Shown here one piece after another: positions 6,609 to 12,609 of a DNA stretch of 16,138 bases; within the stretch, counting starts at the first letter, position 1, and each line of letters begins with the position of its first letter. The position numbers and the translations under genes were made by a program. The notes below the pieces were generated by a model. It had not been told where the DNA came from. It ran no database searches and worked only from the letters and a program-made list of their open reading frames with translations. The DNA is from CBFGTA01 sp965651595 (GTDB taxonomy: Bacteria; Actinomycetota; Actinomycetes; S36-B12; UBA10799): assembly GCA_965651595.1 (NCBI GenBank), contig CBFGTA010000051.1, positions 1-16,138 of the forward strand. The letters run 5' to 3'.

Positions 6609-6709
6609 CAAGCGGTCGGCTTGGTTGCGGCAGATGCGAGAAGGCCCCGGGTGACACCTCGTTGATGAGGTGCCCTCCCAGGGCCTTCCCAAGTGCCACC
6701 GTCACCCGC
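6609..6709 (+). repeat. Long direct repeat, copy 2 (relic of pheA 3' end plus terminator)
   Basis: This is the second copy of 5626-5723; 6617-6681 is identical to 5633-5697, and 6691-6709 to 5705-5723. It starts about 10 bp beyond the higBA operator and runs to the 3' side of the NlpC/P60 gene. The final 14 pheA codons are still readable and in frame to a TGA at 6652-6654, but there is no gene upstream. Confidence 0.93.
6640..6688 (-). terminator. Hairpin terminator between nlpC/P60 gene and TA islet (copy 2)
   Basis: GAAGGCCC (6640-6647) and GGGCCTTC (6681-6688) are perfect 8-bp outer arms around the inner stem CACCTC (6655-6660)/GAGGTG (6667-6672). The outer stem is complete here and shortened in copy 1, so this may be the ancestral form. 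It would stop transcripts from the NlpC/P60 gene before higBA. Confidence 0.6.
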
Positions 6710-6750
6710 CACCGGCTCAGGCGTACGGCGACACGGTGACTGACAGTGGG

Positions 6751-7443
6751 TTAGAGGATGACGCGGCGAGCGCCAGCGTACTTGCTGCGCCACCACGGGG
6801 CGTTGATGGACTCAACCTTGATGTCGGAGCGTGGGTTGTTGGCGCCGATCATCTTGCCCTTGCCGATGTACATCGACACGTGCTGGCTGCCGTTGCGACC
6901 CCAGAACAGCAAGTCGCCGGGGCGCAGGTTGCTCTTGGACACGCGCTTGCCGCGCTTCATCGACATTTGCGCGCCCGAGTAGTGAGGCAAGTACACGCCA
7001 ACGGCTTGGTTGTAGACGACCTTCGTGAACCCCGAGCAGTCGAATGCGAGGTTGCGGCTTGCGCCCGCAACATATTGGCCGCCCTGGCGCTTCTTCTGCT
7101 TCGCCAACTTCACGACGCGGCGCTGCAGTTCGCGCTGGCGCAGCTGGCGAGTTTTGGGCGTGAGGCGCTGGGGCTTGAGCTTCATGAGGCGCTTGCCAGG
7201 CAGTCGCCGCACCTGCACGGCTGTCAAGACCTGGGCGGACTGTTGCGCCTTGGCCCGCTTGGCTTGTTTGGCTTTCTTAGCCTGCTTGGCTTGCTTCGCC
7301 TTCTTCGCTGATCCGGGTGCTGCCTCAATAGCGTTCACTGCACCGGGAGCGGTGGGAACGGCCATGGCCGACACGGGGGCCATCAGTGTGGCGCCGGTCG
7401 CGACAGCTGCGCAGGCAGCTACATACCGAAAACGTGCACGCAT
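6751..7443 (-). CDS. Secreted NlpC/P60 peptidoglycan endopeptidase
   Basis: The 230-residue product has a signal peptide (residues 1-~28, ending VSAMA). Residues ~46-66 form a lysine/alanine tract (KKAKQAKQAKKAKQAKRAK) and a basic linker runs to ~122. The C-terminal NlpC/P60 domain has NLAFDCSGFT (catalytic Cys136), LRPGDLLFWG (173-182) and QHVSMYIG (catalytic His188), so it should cut gamma-D-Glu-type stem-peptide bonds during wall remodelling. The block after the His is MIGANNPRSD rather than the usual MIHA type, so the third polar residue is uncertain. I chose ATG 7443 over TTG 7455 because AAGGAG abuts the TTG but lies 12 nt from the ATG. The polycation may hold it to anionic wall polymers (inference). 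It is convergent with pheA. Confidence 0.92.
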   Translation of the reverse strand: MRARFRYVAACAAVATGATLMAPVSAMAVPTAPGAVNAIEAAPGSAKKAKQAKQAKKAKQAKRAKAQQSAQVLTAVQVRRLPGKRLMKLKPQRLTPKTRQLRQRELQRRVVKLAKQKKRQGGQYVAGASRNLAFDCSGFTKVVYNQAVGVYLPHYSGAQMSMKRGKRVSKSNLRPGDLLFWGRNGSQHVSMYIGKGKMIGANNPRSDIKVESINAPWWRSKYAGARRVIL

Positions 7444-7548
7444 GCAGTACAACAACTCCTTGATTCACGCCTACCAGCTGAGTGCTGCTGACTGCACCAG
7501 TGACGGCGCAGACAAAGACCAACCGACAAAATGACGGGGCCTGCAGCA

Positions 7549-7565
7549 CACGACGGATCGTCGTG
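7549..7565. repeat. Perfect hairpin in the leader of the NlpC/P60 gene
   Basis: CACGACG (7549-7555) and CGTCGTG (7559-7565) are 7-bp perfect arms with a GAT loop, ~105 nt upstream of the ATG. It could be part of a structured leader. Confidence 0.55.
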
Positions 7566-7728
7566 CGGCCACGATCGGGCGAGGTCGGCCGACGGATGGC
7601 TTCCGTGGCGAGGCCCTGATCGTGTTGCGGCGGGCTGCTTGCGCGCCTCCGTTGAGGCACTGCGAACAAACAGCTTGGCGACCGTAACAAGGAATTGCAG
7701 ATCGCCCAAGCGCTGTCCACCTGTGGAT

Positions 7729-7743
7729 ATTACTCAGAGTAAT
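7729..7743. promoter_or_regulatory. 15-bp perfect palindrome, possible operator
   Basis: ATTACTCAGAGTAAT has 7-bp arms around a central A. It is AT-rich in a GC-rich setting and lies ~286 bp upstream of the NlpC/P60 start. A repressor site is plausible but nothing identifies the protein. Confidence 0.4.
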
Positions 7744-7878
7744 CAGATAGGGGTGGTTGGAGAAGGTCGGCGTGCGACAACATGGAGTTTTCGGTAACGT
7801 CCGGTAGTTTGCGCCTGTGGCACGCCTCACAGGGATCTGCGTGTGGCAGGACTTATCCACTGAATTTTGGACGATTAT

Positions 7879-7899
7879 GGGGACAACTAGCCCCTTTTT
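7879..7899 (+). terminator. Orphan intrinsic-terminator-like hairpin
   Basis: GGGG (7879-7882), an 8-nt loop, CCCC (7891-7894) and five T (7895-7899) read as a short Rho-independent terminator on the plus strand. No forward gene lies upstream. The stem is only 4 bp. Confidence 0.35.
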
Positions 7900-7912
7900 C
7901 GGACACCTGACT

Positions 7913-7945
7913 CGCGAAACCTGTTGATAGTCAAGGAGTTTCGCG
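7913..7945. repeat. 8-bp inverted repeat
   Basis: CGCGAAAC (7913-7920) and GTTTCGCG (7938-7945) are perfect arms 17 bp apart. It could be an RNA stem or a two-half-site binding locus downstream of the HAD gene; no T tract supports a terminator. Confidence 0.45.
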
Positions 7946-8071
7946 TCTCGCCGGGGTTCTTGTGTGTTTGTGACGACAGTTCTGTGAGTGGTTTCTCATC
8001 GCAGGTGGGCGCGGGATCTCCGCGGTCAGCTGGCTGGTCGTTGTGGTGGGCCCTACAATCGGTGGGCTGTT

Positions 8072-8986
8072 CTAGCTATCGTGCGGGCGTCGGCTCTCGG
8101 CGAGGAGGCGGTCGATGAGTTCGGCGACCCCGTCGTCGGTGTGGGAAGAGACCACCCGATCGGGCCCCACCGCGGCCAGAACTGCCTCGTGGGCGTTCGC
8201 GACGGCGTAGCCGCGGCCCGCCCACGTCAACATCGACAAGTCGTTGGGCATGTCCCCGACAGCAACGATCTGCTCGCGGGAGATGCCGTGGTGCTGGGCC
8301 AACCATTGCAGGCCGGACGCTTTCGACGTGTCGGCGTCTGACATCTCGAGGAGCACTTCGCCGGGCGTGGAGTGGGTGACTGTCACCAAGCCGGTCAGGG
8401 CGTCTTCGAGTTCCCTCCACACCGCGTCGGGCTCCCGCCCGGGAGCGTCGGCACGGGCCAGCAACTTGATCAGGCCCGGCCGGGTGATGAGTTCGTCCAC
8501 GGGCTTGACCGGAACCCGCACCGGCACGTTGACGCCGCGCAGGTAGCCGGGTTCGTGACCGGCCCAGTCGGCTGCCGCGAACCCAGGATTGAACCCGCGC
8601 GGCCCGTTGGCGGCGTCGGCGAGTGCTTGCGCCCCAGGAATCGGATGGCCCGCTTGGGCGTACTCGGCGGCGAACCGAGCCTCCGGCAGGATCGTGCGGA
8701 TTCGAGTTGTGACCGTGTGGAGCGCGTCGGGGTCGATCGGCTGGATGTGTTCGACGACCCGTTCGTCGAAGTTCGCCACCACCGCTCCGTTCGCCCCGAC
8801 GCCCAGCCCGTGCCAGCCCAGGGCCGCTGCGGCTGGGGCGAGCCAGCGCGGGGGGCGACCGGTCACGATAGCGATCGACAGCCCGGCCTCCCGCAGTTGC
8901 GCGATGGCCGACAGTGTTCGGGCCGAAACGGTTCCGTCCGGGCGCAGCAGCGTGCCGTCGAGGTCGGTCGCGAGCAGCACAGTCAT
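8072..8986 (-). CDS. HAD-superfamily hydrolase, Cof-type phosphatase
   Basis: The 304-residue cytoplasmic protein has all four HAD motifs. These are DLDGTL with nucleophile Asp8 and acid/base Asp10, TGR (42-44), Lys222 (in DTSKASGL) and GDMPNDLSML with Asp245/Asp249 for Mg2+. The segment between motifs II and III is the C2b-type cap of Cof/IIB phosphatases, which act on sugar phosphates or nucleotide-derived phosphates; the substrate cannot be read from sequence. The ATG lies 16 bp after the serS stop on the same strand, so the two are probably cotranscribed from the serS promoter. The Shine-Dalgarno is weak. A HAD gene next to serS recurs in actinobacteria. Confidence 0.9.
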   Translation of the reverse strand: MTVLLATDLDGTLLRPDGTVSARTLSAIAQLREAGLSIAIVTGRPPRWLAPAAAALGWHGLGVGANGAVVANFDERVVEHIQPIDPDALHTVTTRIRTILPEARFAAEYAQAGHPIPGAQALADAANGPRGFNPGFAAADWAGHEPGYLRGVNVPVRVPVKPVDELITRPGLIKLLARADAPGREPDAVWRELEDALTGLVTVTHSTPGEVLLEMSDADTSKASGLQWLAQHHGISREQIVAVGDMPNDLSMLTWAGRGYAVANAHEAVLAAVGPDRVVSSHTDDGVAELIDRLLAESRRPHDS

Positions 8987-9002
8987 CAGGGACGCAGCCG
9001 TT

Positions 9003-10418
9003 CTAGCCGGACTCGCCTGCCGGATGGGCCGGTGCTTTCCCGGATGGGCCCGACGAGTGGCTGCCCCGCGCGGCGGCCCCGCCTTGGCGGGCCGTCGTCG
9101 GGGCGGTGATGGTGTCAGTCCCGAAGAACGCGGCCAGGGCCGCTGGGAGGCGAATCGAGCCGTCGGCCTGCTGGTGGTTCTCCAAGACCGCGATGATGAT
9201 GCGCGTCATCGCACACAGAGTGCCGTTGAGAGTGGCAACTGGGCTCACTCCAGACTCGCCGCGGCTGCGGATGCGCAAACGGCGGGCCTGGAACTCGGTG
9301 CAGTTCGACGTCGATGTGACCTCCCGGTAGCGCTGCTGACTCGGAATCCATGCCTCACAGTCGAACTTGCGGGCAGCACTGGCCCCGAGGTCACCGGTGG
9401 CAACGTCGATCACCCGGTAGGGGATCTCCAAGGCGTCGAGAAAACTCTTCTCCCACTGCAGGAGCCGCTCGTGTTCGGCGTCGGCGTCGGCCGGGTCGCA
9501 GAAGCTGAACATCTCGACCTTGTCGAACCAGTGGACGCGGAAGATGCCGCGGGTGTCTTTGCCGTGGGATCCAGCCTCGCGGCGGAAACAAGGGGAGTAG
9601 CCGACGTAGCGGCGCGGCAAGGTGTCGGCGGCGAGAATCTCGTCCATGTGGTAGCCAGCCAGCGGCACTTCAGCCGTGCCCACCAGGTACATATCGTCAT
9701 CGGAGAGGTGGTAGACGTTCTCGGCGGCCTGCCCCAGGAACCCGGTCCCTTCCATCGCGGCCGGCTTGACCAGTGCCGGGGGGATCACCGGGGTGAAGCC
9801 GTGGGAGGTGGCCTGGTTGATTGCCAGGTTCAGCAGGGCAAGCTCGAGTAGCGCGCCGGGTCCGGTTAAGTAGTAGAACCGCGAGCCCGACACTTTCGCG
9901 CCCCGCTCGATGTCGATCGCTCCGAGCCGAGCCCCGAGATCGACGTGGTCGGCCGGTTCGAAACCTTCAGCCGCAAAATCACGGGGAGTGCCGCAATGCT
10001 CCAGTACTTGGAAGTCTTCTTCGCCGCCTACGGGTGCCCGCTGGTCGACGAGATTCGACAGGCCTGCCCACGCTTGTGCGGCAGCCGCGTCGGCCTCACG
10101 TTGAGCCACTTCGGCGAGCTTGACAGCCTCGGCCAGGGTGGCCGCCCGGGCCATCAGTTCGTCGACCTGGGGCTGCAACTCGGCCGCGGCCGAGTCGTCG
10201 CCGGACTTGAGCGCCCCGCGCAGTCGGCCCTGCAGGCGGCCGATTTTCTTGCCGAGGGCCTTCTGTTCGGCGCGCACCGTGTCGAAGGCCGCAACTGCCT
10301 CCCGGCGGGTGGCATCTGCGCTCAGGGCAGCATCGACGAGCGCCGGGTCTTCCCCTCGGGCGCTTTGGGAGGCGCGTACGCGTTCGGGATCTTCGCGAAC
10401 AACTTGCGGATCAATCAC
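9003..10418 (-). CDS. serS: Seryl-tRNA synthetase
   Basis: This 471-residue class II synthetase charges tRNA-Ser with serine. The N-terminal coiled-coil tRNA-binding arm spans ~28-118 and the catalytic domain ~165-433. The catalytic domain carries VGTAEVPLAGYH (Thr248/Glu250 of the serine pocket), motif 2 FRREAGSHGKDTRG (278-291), STSNCTEFQARR (369-380) and motif 3 around NGTLCAMTR and LENHQQADGS (398-421). After the normal end at ~433 a ~38-residue tail rich in Ala, Gly, Ser, Thr and Pro (TDTITAPTTARQGGAAARGS and on) is added; it looks disordered and is unusual for bacterial SerRS. The start is GTG 10418, preceded by TAGAGT 6 nt upstream and no Shine-Dalgarno. HAD follows in the same transcript. 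Confidence 0.97.
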   Translation of the reverse strand: MIDPQVVREDPERVRASQSARGEDPALVDAALSADATRREAVAAFDTVRAEQKALGKKIGRLQGRLRGALKSGDDSAAAELQPQVDELMARAATLAEAVKLAEVAQREADAAAAQAWAGLSNLVDQRAPVGGEEDFQVLEHCGTPRDFAAEGFEPADHVDLGARLGAIDIERGAKVSGSRFYYLTGPGALLELALLNLAINQATSHGFTPVIPPALVKPAAMEGTGFLGQAAENVYHLSDDDMYLVGTAEVPLAGYHMDEILAADTLPRRYVGYSPCFRREAGSHGKDTRGIFRVHWFDKVEMFSFCDPADADAEHERLLQWEKSFLDALEIPYRVIDVATGDLGASAARKFDCEAWIPSQQRYREVTSTSNCTEFQARRLRIRSRGESGVSPVATLNGTLCAMTRIIIAVLENHQQADGSIRLPAALAAFFGTDTITAPTTARQGGAAARGSHSSGPSGKAPAHPAGESG

Positions 10419-10424
10419 ACGTCT

Positions 10425-10430
10425 ACTCTA
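10425..10430 (-). promoter_or_regulatory. Leaderless-type -10 box of serS
   Basis: On the minus strand TAGAGT is followed after 6 nt by the GTG start at 10418. The same box-to-start spacing is seen at 4214 and 6563. The -35 region is GC-rich and not recognisable. Confidence 0.5.
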
Positions 10431-10556
10431 GGGCGCGCTGCCCCACGGCGATCGGCGTGGGAGAAGCCGAGGGTGAACCGCCCCAACAACGGCCGCGCGC
10501 AGCTACCAGCACACTGGTGCCCGATGGCTGTCTCGGGTGCCCACCGCCGCAGGCGC

Positions 10557-11540
10557 CTAGGAACCCACGGCGAGAACGATCTTGCCGATGGCGTCTCCGG
10601 ATTCGAGGCGTCGGTGGGCGTCGCCAGCCTGCTCGATCGGCAAGACCGAATCGATCACTGGCCGGATTCGCTGTTCTTCGATCATCGGCCAGACGACGTC
10701 GACCACCTCGCGGCAAATGTCGCCTTTCTCTCGGTTCGGGCGCGCCCGCAGAGTGGTCCCGAACACGCTGATCCGCTTCGATAACAGGGTCGCGAGATTC
10801 ACCTCGGTCTTGCGTCCCCCTTGGAGTCCGATGATCACGAGCCGCCCGTCAGTGGACAGGGCCCGCAGGTTGCTGTCCCAGTACTTGGCCCCCATGATGT
10901 CGAGGATTACGTCTGCGCCCTGCCGGCCGGTGGCCTGGGCGATAGCGGCGACGAAATCTTCCTCGCGATAGTTGATGAGGACTTCGGCACCGAGTTCGGC
11001 GCAGGCTTCGAGTTTTTGGGCAGAACCGGCCGTGACCGCCACTCGCGCCCCGAGAGCTTTGGCCAACTGAATGGCGTGAGTGCCGACCCCGCCAGCTCCG
11101 CCGTGAATGAGGACGAACTCGTCGGCTTCTAGGCCCGCGGTCATCACGAGGTTCGACCAGGCCGTGCACGCCACCTCGGGGAGGGCCGCGGCTTGCGTCA
11201 TGTCGAGGCCGATCGGAACGGGCATGACGCAGTCGATGGGTGCGTTGACGTACTCGGCGTAGCTGCCCCCAGACAGCAGGGCACACACGTCCCGGCCGAT
11301 CCAAGCCTCGTCGACGTCAACTCCGACATCCACGACAGTTCCGGCGCATTCCAGACCCAACACGTCCGACACACCCGCCGGGGGCGGATAGTGCCCCTGT
11401 CTCTGGAGGGTGTCGGCGCGGTTGACGGCCGTTGCGGTCACCTTGATTAGGACATCTCGGTTCGACACGACCGGATGGTCCACCTCGGACCACTCCAACA
11501 CCTCCGGCCCGCCCGGCTCACTCGCGATGATGGCCTTGAT
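10557..11540 (-). CDS. NADPH:quinone oxidoreductase-family protein (zinc-independent MDR), apparent ATC start
   Basis: The protein is a medium-chain dehydrogenase/reductase of the quinone oxidoreductase class: RADTLQRQGHYPPPAG and LGLECAGTVVDVG in the N-terminal GroES-like fold, then the NADPH-binding HGGAGGVG at ~146-153. It lacks the Cys/His set for structural or catalytic zinc. The first standard start is GTG 11501, but the frame upstream reads KAIIASEPGGPEV, the conserved first strand of this family. AGGAGG (11545-11550) stands 4 nt before an ATC codon at 11538-11540, and a TAG closes the frame at 11556-11558. I therefore place the start at ATC (327 residues, normal length). A read error or ATG-to-ATC mutation are alternatives. 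Substrate is unknown. Confidence 0.88.
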   Translation of the reverse strand: MKAIIASEPGGPEVLEWSEVDHPVVSNRDVLIKVTATAVNRADTLQRQGHYPPPAGVSDVLGLECAGTVVDVGVDVDEAWIGRDVCALLSGGSYAEYVNAPIDCVMPVPIGLDMTQAAALPEVACTAWSNLVMTAGLEADEFVLIHGGAGGVGTHAIQLAKALGARVAVTAGSAQKLEACAELGAEVLINYREEDFVAAIAQATGRQGADVILDIMGAKYWDSNLRALSTDGRLVIIGLQGGRKTEVNLATLLSKRISVFGTTLRARPNREKGDICREVVDVVWPMIEEQRIRPVIDSVLPIEQAGDAHRRLESGDAIGKIVLAVGS

Positions 11541-11558
11541 GGTTCCTCCTCGGGTCTA

Positions 11559-11573
11559 CTGGACGCAGTCCAG
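11559..11573. promoter_or_regulatory. Dyad just upstream of the oxidoreductase Shine-Dalgarno
   Basis: CTGGAC (11559-11564) and GTCCAG (11568-11573) are perfect 6-bp arms with a GCA centre, 8 bp upstream of the AGGAGG. It may be an operator or an mRNA hairpin limiting translation; the regulator is unknown. Confidence 0.4.
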
Positions 11574-11989
11574 GTAACCATTCGGCGAGCCACGGAAGGC
11601 TCCACCGTCAGCTCGGCTCGCCAAAATTCGGCTGCCATCCATTGTGCCGCGGCCGAGGTCCACTTGCACAGCTATGTGTTCTCCCCGTGGTCCGAGGTGC
11701 GGGGCCCAGCAAGCGACGTGGGCGTGGATCGGTGGCTGTGTGCTCGCCGCGATCCAACTCCCCATAAGTGAGACGCCGTCCGGAGATGAGTAGATGAGGA
11801 CACGCGAAATGGGACGCTGACCAGCATCAGTTACACACAGTGAGGAGCTACGCAGAGTCAAAATGCGGCGGATAGGGAGCCTTTCGGGGGTTCGAGTGGA
11901 CTCCGACTTGAAACGTCACAGATACTTTGCGCGTCACCTGACCGTCACGAGCTACCGCCCAGCGGCGGTGGCTGACCAGATGAGGACCC
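11574..11989. other. Intergenic region without a convincing gene
   Basis: This stretch separates the oxidoreductase (-) from the WxL-like gene (+). Open frames exist on both strands but have mixed third positions and no recognisable domain. The part nearest 11990 holds the CGTCAC repeats and presumably the promoter of the WxL-like gene; no clear -10/-35 pair is seen. Confidence 0.5.
11914..11948 (+). promoter_or_regulatory. Three CGTCAC direct repeats upstream of the WxL-like gene
   Basis: CGTCAC occurs at 11914-11919, 11932-11937 and 11943-11948, all in one orientation. The last two are 11 bp apart (one helical turn), the spacing typical of tandem response-regulator sites. They lie 42-76 bp upstream of the ATG. 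Confidence 0.4.
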
Positions 11990-12544
11990 ATGCCGCGCCC
12001 GACCCACAGTCTTGCTGCCGCCACGCTAGTTGGTGCCTTGGCGTGCGGATCGATTACGCCTGCGGTGGCTTCGTCGACTGTCCGACATTCCGGTGTGCCC
12101 AAGGAGGGCAGTGTTGCTCCGGCCTTGATGGGGGCTGGTTCATTCCACACCGTCGACACGGCGAGCCGACCCGGCTTGACCTTGGCACACGAAGACGTGT
12201 TGCTCGAAGTCACTGATGACCGAGGCACCCGTCGCGGCCCCGCTTTCGACGTACAGGTCTCGGCGACGTCCTTCGAACGCACTGGTGGACAATTTGATGT
12301 GAGCCCGAGCAGCATCTATGTGGCCCCCTCAGTTGACGAGGTCACCGGAGAGTCTCATTCACAACAAGTCGAACTACCGCAAACACTAGATCAGGCTGTG
12401 ACGGTCTTGCGAACCAATCGGCGAGTTGCTCAACACCAACATCGATCCACCTTCGACCTGCACCTGGCCTTGCCTCGTGGTGCACCAGCGGGAGGTTACT
12501 CAGGAGTTCTCGTCATCTCGCACGTTGCAGCGCCAGGCATCTAA
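11990..12544 (+). CDS. Exported WxL-domain-like surface protein
   Basis: The 184-residue product has a signal peptide (MPRPTHSLAAATLVGALACG, cleavage near AVASS). It is then beta-strand rich: LLEVTDDRGTRRGPAFDVQV, SATSF, STFDLHLALPRGAPAGGYSG, VLVISHV. In WxL domains, VTD.RGT..GW.v.v...dF is followed by a second motif near the C-terminus ending in AGtY.a.l.vt, and this protein keeps that layout. Both expected tryptophans are phenylalanine (AFDVQV, TFDLHL), and the protein has no Trp at all. WxL domains bind peptidoglycan and pair with DUF916/WxLIP proteins; such a gene faces it 65 bp away, which supports the call. GAGG sits 5 nt before the ATG. The family call is by pattern only. Confidence 0.65.
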   Translation: MPRPTHSLAAATLVGALACGSITPAVASSTVRHSGVPKEGSVAPALMGAGSFHTVDTASRPGLTLAHEDVLLEVTDDRGTRRGPAFDVQVSATSFERTGGQFDVSPSSIYVAPSVDEVTGESHSQQVELPQTLDQAVTVLRTNRRVAQHQHRSTFDLHLALPRGAPAGGYSGVLVISHVAAPGI

Positions 12545-12561
12545 CGACCCGTGGCCTACCG

Positions 12562-12592
12562 TTGGTTAGCTTGGTTAGCTTGGTTAGCTTGG
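12562..12592 (+). repeat. 9-bp tandem repeat between convergent genes
   Basis: TTGGTTAGC is repeated three times (12562-12588) and followed by TTGG, giving 3.4 copies in the 65-bp gap between the two convergent surface genes. A variable-number repeat is likely; a termination role is possible but there is no dyad. Confidence 0.85.
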
Positions 12593-12609
12593 CAATGACC
12601 CGGGTGTCC

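Larger units (their letters stand above)
5626..6709. mobile_element. Candidate TA islet flanked by ~100-bp direct repeats at the pheA 3' end
   Basis: Two direct repeats 984 bp apart enclose a HigBA-type module, between pheA and a convergent NlpC/P60 gene. The arrangement resembles elements that insert in a gene's 3' end and restore it with their own copy. Read in the pheA frame, the second copy still encodes KRSAWLRQMREGPG and a stop, against QAAAWLRQMREGPG in pheA; it is thus a diverged allele of the same gene end. No integrase or transposase is inside, so entry by homologous recombination or mobilisation in trans is possible. Recombination between the copies would remove 984 bp cleanly. The mobile interpretation is inference; the repeat is directly visible. 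Confidence 0.5.
7444..8071. other. Gene-free intergenic region with several palindromes
   Basis: No frame here has convincing coding character. Visible structures are the hairpin 7549-7565, DnaA-box-like 9-mers (7713-7730, 7853-7861), a 15-bp palindrome (7729-7743), a terminator-like hairpin (7879-7899) and an inverted repeat (7913-7945). The ~300 nt nearest 7443 must hold the promoter and leader of the NlpC/P60 gene, but I see no clear -10/-35 pair. I do not recognise a tRNA or known riboswitch. Confidence 0.6.

Noticed and set aside
7444..7740. Cyclic-di-AMP (ydaO-type) riboswitch upstream of the NlpC/P60 gene
   Set aside because: Such switches often precede wall-hydrolase genes in actinobacteria, so I looked for the conserved core; only a simple hairpin is present.
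7325..7860. Overlapping long open frames on both strands of the intergenic region
   Set aside because: They overlap each other and the NlpC/P60 signal peptide, show no family pattern and lack ribosome sites.
8372..9851. Long forward frames opposite HAD and serS
   Set aside because: They are GC-rich shadows of two clearly identified enzymes with complete motifs.
11556..11861. 101-codon minus-strand frame from TTG, ending just before and in frame with the oxidoreductase
   Set aside because: Third positions are mixed, no domain or signal peptide is visible and no ribosome site fits. It may be chance; a fusion with the oxidoreductase would need read-through of TAG 11556-11558.
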